Positions 43,864-55,402 of a stretch of 64,000 nt of DNA are shown in pieces. Each line of letters opens with the position of its first letter. Position 1 is the first letter of the stretch. The notes below the pieces were generated by a model. That model searched no databases. It was not told the DNA's origin and saw nothing but the letters and a program-made list of their open reading frames with translations. Position numbers and translations under genes: made by a program. The stretch comes from Ilyonectria destructans (lineage: Eukaryota > Ascomycota > Sordariomycetes > Hypocreales > Nectriaceae): positions 124,001-188,000 of the forward strand of contig JAHEWK010000010.1 of the NCBI GenBank assembly GCA_020740775.1, read 5' to 3'.

Positions 43864-45337
43864 GATGGGCGATGTGAGGCAAGGCTGAACAGGTTCGAGA
43901 CGAGGCTGGGCTAGACGGAGGTAAGCTCCAAGGCCCGTGGGGGCGAGCGGTGAGACGAGGACGCGGGCCCAGTGAAGAGGGAAGATGTCAGGAGGGTCGT
44001 AGAGGACGATGCATTGAAGATGTCGCTACTGGCTGGCAGGCGGGCCGAATGGGTGAAGGTGAGTCAATCCTCAAGGTGGCAGGCTGTTGGTGGCTGGATC
44101 AAGAAATCAATCTGTCGCGCACATCCAGCTCCAAGCTCACGCGCAAATCAACTTCCGGTGGATCGTCGACCTGCCAAGGGCCAAGCCAGAGACCACAGGC
44201 GCTGGCGCAGGTGCGGGGTGCAGCAAGTACGTACCTTTTCATTGTGCCGTCCACCACTCCACTGGGCTGGGAATGTGGAATGGACTCGATGGACCCTGTA
44301 ACTTACAAGTTACATCACTGTCCCGCTGCGCTTACAACCTGGTACCTGGTTTAGCCATCGTCAGTTGCCTCCAGGTGTAATTTACGAAGGTTGCTAAATC
44401 AGGAATCAGGGACGTAGTAAGTACCTAACCAACTACTCCGTATACGACATAATTACCGCCGTGTAGGCCCCCTGCTCTGCACCTGCACACGAGCCCGTCC
44501 CGCTCCGCCGACCATGATCCCCTCCTGGCCTCTCCCCTACCCCAGAACAACCTATGAGAGGCGGGACAGTGCATCTGGCTGCGGCATGATGAAGCTTTGA
44601 TTTCACTTCCCCTTTGCCCTAGCGTCGGGCCTCACTGATCCCTCACGGATGGCACTGGTCCCCTAATAAAACCACTGCCCAAGGCAGTTCCGGTGCGCTG
44701 CTACATTGGCTGGTTGGCTTTGGGTGGGTGTGGGAGAGCCAGTCTCCGAGGAGAGAGCTTCCCCCACGAAATACAGCGCCGACCTCGGCACCTCTCTTCC
44801 GGGCCACCGAGCGACGCCCAAACGAAAGGCGCCCAAGAAAAATGACGAAAATAGGGAGCAAGATGGGCCAATGGGCAGTCATGAACTGCAGGGCGCCTCA
44901 CTCAGCAGCACCGTAATCAATTCACACGTTTTCCTCTCTCGTAAGCTCGATTGCCCCCTTACAAAGCCTGCTGTCGTGTGCATCTATCCCCGGCCAGTAG
45001 TGCCACTCACAGGGTGCTGTAATAGTATAGCGCGCTCCCACCGACGACTAGCCCAGCGCTGACAATTTCTTGCGCTGCGATAGGGTCCGAAGCCGCTGTC
45101 GCCGCCGAACACTTTCCTTCCCGCTCTTATCCGCTGCCGACAACCTCGACAACCTCGACCTCAAACCCGAAAACCCTCCTCCCTCTCCGCTACTATCCGT
45201 CGTCGAGTCACTCACTTCCCTGCGCACGTCAAGTCGGCTCGCGTCCCTCTCTCCCGAGCTCTCCATCCCCTCCGGACTCTTGCCTGCTTCCTTCCCAATC
45301 GCTATTCGCATCTTGCGCCTGGAGAGCTCGGGGCAAT
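43864..45337. other. Divergent intergenic region between SWD2 and the Oac1-type carrier
   Basis: About 1.47 kb with no supported gene. Open frames here (for example 43950-44354) lack domains. The carrier side ends with a C/T-rich leader, 45085-45300. Confidence 0.5.
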
Positions 45338-46546
45338 ATGTCGACGACTCTCGGGTAAGTCCTCTCCCGTCCCTTGCGTCACAGCTTCGATTTCTGCTTC
45401 ACGCCCGTGTATCATGCCTTATACGTCGTGGGCTATGCTCCTTCTTCCTTGGTATTGATCGCTAACCACTCTCTATAGCGCCTTCATTGCCGGTGGCATC
45501 GCTGCTTGTGGTGCCGTCACGGCGACGCATCCCTTTGAGACTGTCAAGATTCGGTAAATACTGAGCCCTCGCTCCCCTCTCTCGCGCCGCTTTTCAGCGA
45601 CATCCCCTCTGCGTGTTGTAGTCCGCTGACCTTGTTTGCGCCGCGTAGCATGCAATTGCAGGGCGAACTCCAGACCAAGGGCCACCAGCCTCACCACTAC
45701 AAGGGGCCGATCCACGGCGTCAGCGTCATCGTCCGCAACGAGGGCGTCCGCGCCATCTACCGTGGTCTCGGCACCGCCTACGTGTACCAGATCCTCCTCA
45801 ACGGCTGCCGTCTGGGATTTTACGAACCCATGCGCAATGGCCTCGCCACCCTCTTATTCAAGGACGGCACCACACAGAACCTCGGCATCAACATGTTCTG
45901 CGGTGCTGGATCGGGCGTAATCGGCGCCGCGGCCGGCAGTCCCTTCTTCCTTGTCAAGACACGCCTCCAGAGCTTCTCGCCCTTCCGCCCCGTCGGTACC
46001 CAGCACCAGTACCGCGGCGCCTGGCATGGCCTCAACCAGATCTACGGCACCGAGGGCTTCCGCGGCCTTTACCGTGGTGTCGGCGCCGCCATGATCCGCA
46101 CTGGCTTCGGCAGCTCTGTCCAGCTTCCCACCTACTTTTTCGCCAAGCGACGTCTTGTCCAACATTTCGGCATGGAGGAGGGTCCCGCTCTGCACCTCGC
46201 CTGTAGTTCCATGAGTGGGTTCGTCGTTTGCTGCTTTATGCATCCCCCTGGTCAGTTTCGCCCTGTTCCTACCATCCCCTACGTTCTGTCTGCTAACTTG
46301 AGGCTTGTTCCAGACACCGTCATGTCTCGCATGTACAACCAAAACGGAAATCTCTACAAGGGAGCCTTTGACTGTCTCTCCAAGACGGTCCGCTCCGAAG
46401 GCTTCTTCGCCCTTTACAAGGGCTTCCTGCCCCATCTGGCCCGAATCCTACCTCACACCATCTTGACTCTCAGTCTGGCGGAGCAGACCAACAAGCTGGT
46501 GAGAAAGCTTGAAAACCGTATCCTTCCCACGCCTGATTTGGCTTGA
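45338..46546 (+). CDS. Mitochondrial carrier, oxaloacetate/dicarboxylate transporter Oac1 type
   Basis: Four exons (45338-45354, 45479-45553, 45649-46250, 46314-46546) encode 308 residues starting MSTTLGAFIAGGIAACGAVT. Three carrier repeats are visible: signature 1 THPFETVKIRMQLQG, signature 2 GSPFFLVKTRLQS (acidic residue replaced, as in SLC25A34/35 and Oac1), signature 3 HPPDTVMSRMYNQ. Each repeat has an EG-type second motif (NEGVRAIYRGL, TEGFRGLYRGV, SEGFFALYKGF). The sequence GAFIAGGIAACGAVTATHPFE is close to yeast Oac1, which imports oxaloacetate and sulfate across the inner mitochondrial membrane. The substrate here is inferred from that resemblance only. The start sits on a 17-nt first exon; the intron GTAAGT...TATAG restores GAFIAGG in frame. 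Confidence 0.88.
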
Positions 46547-46834
46547 GGGGTGCATAGGTTTCATTTGTCTGAGTAAAAAGGGGCCTGGGGTGGCGGATTT
46601 TGTACACACAGAGGTTTCTTCTGTATATGACGAGAGAGGGTTTGGGTTCTCATCCACATAGCTGCTATCTTGGTTAGATGACGGGAGCATTTGGCATCGC
46701 CTGGGTCACGGGATTGGCAAATAAAAGGCGGCGCATCTTTTGGGGAGTTTTCAGTCTCATAGACCCAACAACATGAAAAGACGGAGCATGCCGTTTTCTT
46801 GTTCTCTTGAAGTTCTTTTGGTTCTCATAAAGTG
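46547..46834. other. Convergent 3' region between the carrier and NCS2
   Basis: About 290 bases of 3' untranslated sequence from both genes; no gene. Confidence 0.55.
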
Positions 46835-48143
46835 CTATCCGTGGATCGACCTTTTGCAACCATAACAAAGACGTCCTAACCCTCCCAAGCCGCCCAGTCC
46901 TACCGGGTCGTCTCCAATCTCGCCGGCCCACCTCGAGTCGCCCTGGTCGTCGACCGTCATGCCGCAACTCCCACAGAAATCGTCCCCGGCCACTCGTTCA
47001 AGTTTGCCCGTGGTCCGCACCACGTTGGCCACGATGCCCGAGTACGAGTCCTCGACGCTGTCAAAGTACCGCGCCATAACCTCCTCGATGCTCAGGTCCT
47101 TGTGCGAGACGACGCTGCTGCCGCCACCAATGGCCATCTGGTCGGCGGGAACCAGCCCGGAGAGTGACGGGACAAGGTCGATGTACTGTAGGATCTCATT
47201 GCGGAAGACTTCGCGCATGGGATAATAGATGGGGAATTCCGTCCGGCCAGTCCCCTTTGCTGGCGTTGTGGTGTCTGAGTCGGTTGCGCTCGTGTCAGGG
47301 GCTGGGTATGTACAGATGGTGCACAATCCATCGTTGACCTGCCATGGCACGGCAAAGCCACGGCCGTTGGCGACCTCGGAGAGTGTCAGGGCCGCGAGCG
47401 CCGATGTACTATGTCCAAGTAGCAACGCCGAGCAGGAGCTTTTGAGGGCAATGTGCAACAGGAGGTGACGAATGAACTGGCGGAGCACATCGGCCCGCGA
47501 GGTGACAGTCGGTAGGGCATCAAAGAGCCGTTGCAATCGAACGGCTGGGTCAGTCGCCGAGCCATCCTCAACAGGAAGCGGCAGCGCGGACCAGTCAATG
47601 CTCCTCACGGCGAGGACATCAGAAAGGGGCACGCACTCAAACTCAACGTGCGAGAAGCGACTCCGATACTCCTCGATGAGCTTCCGGGCCGGCGAGTCCT
47701 CGCTCGCTGACAAACCGGTATCAATGTGGATGACAAGAGGATTGAATGGGGACGACGACTTCTTGAGGGAGAGACGCCGGCCGGTGTCGTCGAGGAGCTC
47801 GACAAGAGTGCTGGAAGAGGGCCCGAAGGAGAGGCCGGCGATGTAGCGGCGAGCCGTGGGCAGGCGGGATACGCGGATATCCCTGTGTAGCTGGCCTAGT
47901 CGCTTGCCCATCTTGAGTGCGACATAGTGGACGTAGCAGTCTCTAATAAGGAATCAGTACGTTGTCTCCATGGCCGGTTGTGGAAGAGGAGAAACAATGA
48001 CGAGATACGATGTGCCTCGGGTGAGATGAGGAGAGAGATGAAGGGACGGCAACTTACCGACATGTCGGGTCAGTCCGCAGTTGGAACGGGGCATTCTCAG
48101 CCTTGCATCGTTTGCAAGGCCGACTTGTCTCGGAGCCGGGCAT
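46835..48143 (-). CDS. NCS2: Cytoplasmic tRNA 2-thiolation protein 2 (Ncs2/Ctu2)
   Basis: Two reverse-strand exons (48143-48058 and 47942-46835) give 397 residues. Exon 1 supplies MPGSETSRPCKRCKAENAPF; the splice restores the zinc-type knuckle CKRC...CRDC, typical of Ctu2. The N-terminal part of the second exon has RYIAGLSFGPSSSTLVELLD and LVIHIDTGLSASEDSPA, corresponding to the degenerate PP-loop region of the protein. Later motifs are LLLGHSTSALAALTLSEVAN and the C-terminal paired cysteines CGSCGM...CYGC. Ncs2 pairs with Ncs6/Ctu1 to make the 2-thio group of mcm5s2U34 in Lys, Glu and Gln tRNAs, using sulfur from Urm1. It is cytosolic. The start was chosen for the match of MPGxETxxPCKRC to the family and for the intron phase. 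Confidence 0.88.
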
Positions 48144-48759
48144 CGGCGTTGGTGTCGGGGGTCGGAGACGGAGGCTCGGAGGCCCGGGGGGTGATCACGG
48201 AGTGTACAGGGTAGGCGATGGAGGGGTCGGGCTAGGCCACCGCGGGGGAGTCAGGTACGAGGAGAGGAGCAAGGAGGCAGGTTTTCGTGAGTGGTTAGGT
48301 GGTGTGATGTCTTTGCTCTTTGTCCCTGGGTCTAGGTGGTGAGGGCAACTCGAAAGGGGTGATTTAGGAAGCTATGGGAGTGTGAAGGAGGGAAGATGTC
48401 ATGGTTTGAAATTTTTGCCACACCAGCCAGGTTGGGAGCCCGATGATGGTGGTGAGAGCGGTCCACACCACACAAGGTAGTTAAAGTAGTGCCCAAGAGC
48501 AAACGCGAACAATTATTCCTGACAGAAACACGAATAATACAGAAACATTCGCCATTAGACTTGAAGTTTCTTGGCGGGAATAGTGTATTATGTCGCTGTG
48601 GATTTGTTGCCAATTTAGTTGCCTCTATGTATACACGTCTAGACAACATGCACCAGGTATTACAACTGCATCATCTCTATTTCCCAGAGGAACTTGAGGA
48701 GACCATCTGCTAAACATTTCCATCCCGCATCCGGAACAGTGTATCGGATTTTGATGAGT
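48144..48759. other. Intergenic region between NCS2 and the APH-fold gene
   Basis: About 615 bases, no gene seen. It contains the NCS2 leader and the 3' untranslated region of the neighbouring kinase gene, which reads in the same direction. Confidence 0.5.
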
Positions 48760-50005
48760 CTAACTGGAAGCACCAAAAAGCGAGCCAAGGACATGGCCCT
48801 TGAACCATTCCCGATCCTTCCCCCAAGCCTTGAGCAATACCTCTTTGCCCGTCTCAACCAACTGAACGCCTTGCTCCGGAGTACCCCAGCCGGGAGTCTG
48901 AGACCCGAAGCAAATTAGGTGGACACCGACATGGATGATGGCACGGAAGGCATCGTCGGAACTGAGACTGCCGTAGCCATCCGCAAAGGCCTCGATGAGC
49001 CAGTCCCCCGCGTCGATATCCTTGAACAGCTTCAGCTGCCAGAGCTCGGCGATCATCTGGCCCAAGTCCAATGGTCGCACGCCCAGCTGGGCGAGCTCCC
49101 AGTCGATGACCCTCACAGGGGTCTGCGCCCCCTCCTGGATCGCCTCGTTAGGCAGCAAAACGCTGATGGGTTGTCGGTCAGCAGGCATTCATCTCCGCAC
49201 GTGGGAACAAGGGAAAGAGGGACAACTTACTTGCCGGTCCAGAAGTCACCATGGATGACGCAGAGGGCTGCCTCGTCTACCAACTCGGTGGCAGTCATGT
49301 TGCAAATGTCCTGCAGGTCAGACTTAACGTCGCCGAGAATTGTCGGGTGGTGATCCGCCATCTGCACGAGCTGCTTGTAGTTTATCATATTCTTGAGAGA
49401 TTGCATCTCCTTGTTGCCTGCGAGCTTCTCGCGCAGATCTGCCTGCTCGGGTTGTTCGCTCCAGCTGTGGAACGAGCGGAGCCAGGCGCCGAGTCCGTGG
49501 CCAAGTTGCTGGCACTGGGGCTTGAGGGACACTGGGGTCGGGGCGGCATAGTGCTCGAGAGCAAACGTTTTAAGGCTCACAGCATTGACGAGGTACTCCT
49601 GAACCTGGGTGTTGCTCTCCTGGTTAAAGTGGTAGACAGCGGGAGTGCTGATGGACGAGGATGCAGTAGAAGCGGCAGGGAGCGCGGCGAGATGTGCTAA
49701 ACACTGCTGCTCAATGGCCTGGGGAGAAACATCAGCTGGACGAAATGGGGTGTACATTGCACAGTGAGAAGTAGTCTTACACATCGAGAAGTAGCGAGTG
49801 GAAAGTTGGGGTTGGTTGCGACATAGGCCTCGCCTTGCTTGACAACTATGCCATTAGGGTACTCGGGAAGCGGCTTCTCGAGGATGGCGTGGTAGATGAA
49901 GTTTGCGGTGCCGCCACTGAGTTGCTTAAGGGACTCTGGGGAGAATGGAGTTCCCTGGAGGACCCGTTTTACCTTGGCCTGGATCTCTGTCTGGGTGTCC
50001 GCCAT
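48760..50005 (-). CDS. APH-fold phosphotransferase (methylthioribose-kinase-like)
   Basis: Three reverse-strand exons (50005-49781, 49718-49231, 49162-48760) encode 371 residues. The nucleotide loop is near LSGGTANFIYHAIL (about residues 29-42) and GIVVKQGEAY supplies the ATP lysine. The Brenner catalytic loop HGDFWTGN spans 231-238; the last Asn codon is completed by the second splice, which supports that intron. The metal-binding loop is VRVIDWELAQLGVRPLDLGQ (Asp 258). These are the hallmarks of PF01636. Fungal relatives are annotated loosely as phosphotransferase-family proteins or resemble 5-methylthioribose kinase; the substrate is unknown and an antibiotic function is not implied. The likely location is cytosolic, with no targeting signal. 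Confidence 0.85.
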
Positions 50006-51260
50006 GGTTGTGATTGCGACTTGTAAGTGAGGTGGTGGTGATGTGGGGGCGTTCTACAGTGTGGGGGAGGGGAAGCGGGCTGGGGGGAGTGATACAATTG
50101 TTGTGTTGCTGGGATGAGGCCAATTAACAACGAGTCGATAGTGGTTTGCTTTGACACAATAATATCTTTCTTTACAAGGACTATATAACACCGAATTCAT
50201 CTTGTTTCCCCCTCAATGTCGCTAACGGTGGCATAGCTGGAGAGAAGTTGTGGTGTAGAGAAGACCAATCACGGCAGAGACGGAGAGACTTTTATTCCGC
50301 TAAATTGCTCGCCGGTGACTCAAAGGCTGCATACGAAGTACGACATTCGAGACGACACGATGAAGAAGCAAAAGCGATGTTCTAAAGCTTGAAGTGAGTC
50401 AACTACAAGATTGACGATGACTGATGATGAGGCATTCAGACGGCTCGCCTCGGGAAGCGAGTTAGATGAATCCTCATTGCTACCCGGCCACACTGTCAAT
50501 GCTGGACACCACCGGAGTTTCGCAGAAGTGCGGGATTCCGATTTTGGACAGGCTGATGGTGATAGGCCGGCCGAAGCCCATAATTATGCGCCATCGTTGA
50601 AGAAGAAGCGCGAGGACGGAGACACAGGGGCAAACAAGGCACAACAAAGCACAAAAGAGAAGTAATTTTTTTCCAAGAATAGCAGCTCGAAAATAAAGAC
50701 AATGCGCCAACGCCAACCAAGGAACCGAGCGGTAAGGGAACCGGGAGGAGGGACAGGCGAATGGGGCCATTAGGCGCTGGACATGGTCTCACGATGGACG
50801 ACCAAACGGCGAGCGACCAAGCGAGCGACCCGTGGGCCGAGTGGGACAAGGTGCTGGAACAGAGAATCCTGGATCTGGAACGCGGACCTGGAACGCGGAC
50901 CTAGAATCGCGACATTTGCTGGAGGTGAGTACATGCTGTACATAGTTACATAGTTACATAGTATTCGCAAATGAGCCCGCATGAGCTGGAGACAGGTCGG
51001 TAAGGGCCGAGACAAGGGAACAACGTGAGCCATTCAGCGTAGCCCAATCCGTCACTGGCGGTGGCCACTGACGCTGGATAGAGTCGCTAAGCACGCGCTC
51101 ACCATCTCATTCACTGGCTGACAGTCGCCGCTTTCTCAGCCTCTCAGCTCCTCAGCCTCTCTGTGTCTTACTGTATCCGTACGTGCTTGCTTATGCTTCA
51201 CTACGAAACCATCTCTCGACGACGGCCATGGCGGGCCTGGAATTGCGCCACCTGATGTAA

Positions 51261-51330
51261 TGGTGCTTGGTGCTTGGTGCTTGGTGCTTGGTGCTTGGTG
51301 CTTGGTGCTTGGTGCTTGGTGCTTGGTGCT
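51261..51330. repeat. 7-bp tandem repeat (TGGTGCT), ten perfect copies
   Basis: Ten head-to-tail copies without a mismatch, followed by TGGTGGTGCTGGGCG. The unit length is not a multiple of three, and the reverse strand reads as a repeated KHQAPST in all frames, so the open frames here are repeat artefacts. Confidence 0.95.
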
Positions 51331-51632
51331 TGGTGGTGCTGGGCGCTGGGCGCGGTTGCATCCCCATCGCCAACCCACTCACCAGTACGAATACGTGCGT
51401 GCATTGCCTCTGAAGGCTCCCCTTTGCTCTTCTCGTCCAAGTGTCGTTTTCCTGTCCCTCTGCAGTTTTGTTGCTGAACCAGCGTCGCAGTGCATCCCAT
51501 GACTGCCGGGGGTGTGAAGGGGGGGGACATGTTTTCAACATTTTTTCCCGCATCCATCCCTCTTATGCGTGTGACTACTGCATTGTAACCTGTGCTCTCA
51601 CTACAACATTCAGCGCAGTTACAGTACCACGG

Positions 51633-51881
51633 ATGGGGATAGCCCGTCTGTGTTCTCCTCTTTTCCTCCGTTTAACGCTGTAAGTGAAGTCAACATTATG
51701 ACCTGCTGCATTCATCCCGCAGTGATTCGCCACGAACGCCTCGTCGCTGAAACAAGGTCGAGGCCACAGCCTCTGGGAACCTCCCGAGAAGGCCGTCTAC
51801 AGCTGCGGTACCTGGCAGGGCTGGCACACGTACGACCCCAAGTGCCGCGTCTTCGCCCGGATTCCGAGGTACCGAGACTAG
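51633..51881 (+). CDS. Possible small Trp/Cys-containing ORF (speculative two-exon model)
   Basis: The segment 51770-51881 reads LWEPPEKAVYSCGTWQGWHT then YDPKCRVFARIPRYRD and a stop, a composition (three Trp, two Cys, mixed charge) unlike the Arg/Pro/Ala shadows of neighbouring frames. The frame stays open upstream to a TGA at 51723 but has no ATG. A canonical donor GTAAGT at 51680 and CACAG at 51769 would join it to ATG GGG ATA... at 51633, giving a 52-residue peptide with a hydrophobic start. No family is recognised. It may instead be a remnant of a larger gene or chance. Confidence 0.2.
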
Positions 51882-52986
51882 CTGCGGCTGTATTCTGCGC
51901 GTACCCGGCCTTGGATGCTGCAGATCTGTGACTTGGCTTTTCCTTAGCTCGCTGTCGCCCCAATTTCCATCAGACTACTACCGGGTACGTACCTCTCTCG
52001 ACACAGCCAGTGAGCCAGTGAACCAGTCGTGGTACGTAGCACGTCGTGCGTAAAGTGTTAGCCTGCGAACCGCCATTACCACCTCTGCTGATCAAAACAC
52101 TTGCCTGCGTTAGGGGCCTCCTCTCCCTTTGTGTGTCGTATTCCTCTGCTTGTGCCTCCTACTTTGTGTCTTGTCCAGGCACCCTTTTTAATACTTCCTT
52201 CCAAGTCACATATATAACCTTGCTTCGTTCTTGTCCCTTTTCTTCGCGTATTTCCCGCCCCGTCTCTCCTTCAACCACCTACGTAATAAACAACAACAAC
52301 AACAACACCACCACCGCCAGCAACCGTCATCACCACCACCTCCACCATCGTCATCACCAGGAACGTCCACCACAGCTCGAGACCCCGAAATCTAAACCCT
52401 ACCTGCGATAACACACAGACCTACAAAGTACACGCAAGCATACGCACATCCCTCTTGTCTTCCCTTAGTCGCAACCTACATAGTACGGACGGAACCCACC
52501 CAAGCATTCCACGCTCCAAACAAACATACAGACGCACTCTACTACATTACCCGCCCACCACCCTGGCGACCAGATACACGCTCGATCCACCCACTGCTCA
52601 TGCGAGCCGCTGCTCCTCCGGCTTGCTCTACTCCATCGTTGGCCATTCCCGCACCACGCGTCTCCTCCCCCGGTACCTGAATCTTCCGCTCTGTCACGGC
52701 ACCCTCATCCCTGCTCATAGCCCCGTCTCCTTCGAGGGCCAAGCTTTCTTCTCGCCGCAACCCACGCACTGTCGCAACTCCTCCCACTTAATCCACTTCA
52801 CCTCCACCTCCTCCGGCCCCAATCCGTAGCATCATCGACAACCTCTGCTACAGCTGCTGCTGTCGTTGCCGCTACCGAGGCTCCCAATACAAAGTCTCCC
52901 GCCTCGCCCATGTCCACGGCCTCGCCGTGCCGCGCCTGTCTCTTTCTCACCCCCGACTCTCGTCTTCCATATCCTCTCGATTAAAC

Positions 52987-54217
52987 ATGGTCGAACCCAT
53001 CGCCGAACGAGCCGCTCCCCGGGCTATGCTTCTCCCCAGCGCCAAGCTCGATGTGTCGGCCCGCAACCGCAGCAATTCCAACCTCGACGCCTTTTCCCCC
53101 GTCAACAACGACGGCTGCTTCGAATTCGATCGTGTCCTCAAGAGCGGTTATGTTCAGAAGCGCACCCAAAAGACAAAGGTTCGTGTCACCCTTTCCTTCC
53201 CAGCCTCCCCTCGTGGTCTGCCTCCAACTAACATCAACACAGAAATGGAAGAACATCTACATCGTCCTTCGTCCCAACACTCTCTCCATGTACAAGACCG
53301 AAAAAGAGGACCGTCTACGACACCAGATCTACCTCTCCGACCTGACCGCCGTTGCCGACCTCAAGGATCCCAAGCACAAACGCCAGAACGTTTTTGGCCT
53401 CTTCTCGCCCTCCAAAAACTACCACTTCCAAGCGCCCACCGCCAAGGATGCCCAGGAGTGGCTCGACCTGATCCGCAAAGATGCCCGTATCGAGGAGGAG
53501 GAGGATGAAATGTTCATGGCCAGCCCGATGCGCCCGTCAGTCGGCCGCGAGTCTATCCCTTTCGCCGGTTCCATGGATCGCCTAGGAGAGCACGAGCGAT
53601 TCCTTTCTAGCTCTCCCGAGCCCTTTGCAACGCCACTTCCCAAGTTTGCGTCCGGAAACAAACGGCGCTCGTCCCTTCTTGAGTCTTCAGGCCTCTCTGG
53701 CGCGGAGCTGGCCTCCCATTCCGACTTCTCCGACAACGAGGCCACCCGAATGCACGACCCTTCCATCGAAAGCCTCGCAGTGCAAAACCCTACACCAGGA
53801 TTGATGCGCCAGCCTGGCTTTGGTATCCAATCCGCAAGCCAGACGAGCGTGTCCAATTTGGAACAGGACCCGGACCGCGTCATTTGGCAGGGCAAGCTGT
53901 GGTTCCTCCGCACCCGCCGCGGCGTTCGCCAGTGGAAGGACAGGTGGGCCGTTCTCCGCCCCCGTAACCTCATCCTCTACAAGGATGAGTCCGAGTACAA
54001 GGCCCAATGGATTCTTCCTCTTCCCGTGGTGGTTAATGTTGTCGACATTGACCCCCTGGGCAAGACTAAGAACCACTGCCTTCAGGTCATCACCGAGGAG
54101 AAGACCTACCGCTTCTGCGCCCACGACGAGGAGGCACTCGTTCAGTGTCTCGGCGCCTTCAAGAGCTTGCTCGCTAAGCGTCGTGAGCTCGAAGCCCGGG
54201 CTGCCGCCGCCTCATGA
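52987..54217 (+). CDS. Tandem PH-domain protein
   Basis: Two exons (52987-53178 and 53243-54217) encode 388 residues. PH domain 1 spans about 52-148: LKSGYVQKRTQKTK, then across the intron KWKNIYIVLRPNTLSMYKTE, and the closing helix DAQEWLDLIRKDARI. PH domain 2 spans about 275-377: VIWQGKLWFLRTRRGVRQWK, DRWAVLRPRNLILYKDESEY, and EEALVQCLGAFKSLLAKRRE. Each has the invariant C-terminal Trp or its equivalent. The basic beta1-beta2 loops (KRTQKTKK and RTRRGVRQWK) suit phosphoinositide binding, so membrane recruitment is inferred. The linker has Ser-rich stretches (FLSSSPEPFATPLPKF) that could be phosphorylated. The layout resembles fungal two-PH proteins such as yeast Opy1; orthology is not established. 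The intron uses donor GTTCGT. Confidence 0.85.
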
Positions 54218-55402
54218 TTTGAGAGTGCCTTGTGTGGAATATTGAGTTGCTTTTGGAAGAAAGAAAAACAGGGCTCAGAGGATGAAACAACCACGCCCTT
54301 TGTGCTGCGAGAACAGCACTGTTACGACTTACGACGATTAACGCTTTCCTTGTCCCGCATCGTTCCGAAACCCCACCCCTCAGGGTCTGCTCGTCACAAG
54401 AAACGGCACCTTGAGCAAGGGAGTTTTGCTTGGAGTTTGCTGAGCGACTGTTGTCCCATGCTTGCAGAAATGGTTCATTTGTATTATATGATGTGTAGCG
54501 TATCTAGCCCAAAGTATTTAATCAATATCATACGGCTGATTATGGCCTAGGATATGAAGACCTGCTGAAACTGTGCCTCTGTGCCTCTGTGTGAATTGTG
54601 TAGTGTTCAATGTCTCACATCTAGCCGCGTCCAATCTCAAGCAACTTGAGCCGAGCCGGGAAGAATCGCCAAGAACCTACATAAGCTAAGCTGTACGGCC
54701 CTTGGGCATTTAAATCCATCCCCCTGCTGGCGCATGAGCCAAGAAGTGCCGTGATAGAGATAGAGGGGTTGCCAGTATGTCACCGACTGCTTTCTATACG
54801 CGACATGGCAAGTCCAGGCTTGGCACTGGCCAAGATTGGTGGGCGTTAAGTTATTGCTTTGTTCGCTACGGAAATGGATCTGCACGGTTGGATTAGTAAA
54901 CGGCTGAGTGGCATTGACACAACATCTTGCTCTATTGGCGTCCTACCAAGAGAGTCATGCGATGGCTCGATTTAAGCCTTGTTATTTGGGTGAAGTTGTC
55001 CTATATACGATCTATCTTGGACTAGGCCCGTGAAATGTTTGGAGCTGTATTTCGTGTCTGATTCTGCGCCCCGAAGTCTTCCCTGGTTGAAGGTAGTTTG
55101 AAGCGCCGCCCATAACCCAAGAGGAACTAGCCAGATCCAATGCGTAGCAATTAGGATCTCTAGTTGATAAGGAGCTCTCGCTGACTACCACTTGTATTTC
55201 CTTGCTCATGCTTTGTGCTGCCAACATGATATCGTAGTTATGTGCCCTCAGCGCAAAGAACTATCTGTACAAAGTCCAAAAGCAAATACCCAAACACCAT
55301 TTTTGCATTGAAAGGTGCGCAACCGTGGTATCATAAAGAATTTTGTCGTGGTATTTTGGGGATGCCGGAGAGAGTCGCAACCCCGTCCTTTCAGCTCGTC
55401 GT
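54218..55402. other. Convergent intergenic region, no gene seen
   Basis: About 1.2 kb, more A/T-rich than average, containing both 3' untranslated regions. No frame with a domain was found. Confidence 0.5.

Larger units (their letters stand above)
50006..52986. other. Divergent intergenic region, about 3 kb
   Basis: Mostly featureless noncoding DNA with a 7-bp tandem repeat at 51261-51330, a coding-like Trp/Cys-rich stretch ending at 51881 (listed separately) and, from about 52200, a C/A-rich leader with CAACAA and CACCAC triplet runs before the PH-domain gene. Long open frames here (52046-52411, 52455-52829) are in leader-like C/T/A-rich sequence and have no domain. Confidence 0.45.

Noticed and set aside
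51136..51557. Reverse open frames with repeated KHQAPST
   Set aside because: They are translations of the 7-bp repeat; any strand and frame gives a periodic peptide.
52455..52829. 124-codon forward open frame upstream of the PH-domain gene
   Set aside because: It is in leader-like C/A/T-rich DNA, has no domain, and does not splice in frame to the PH gene.
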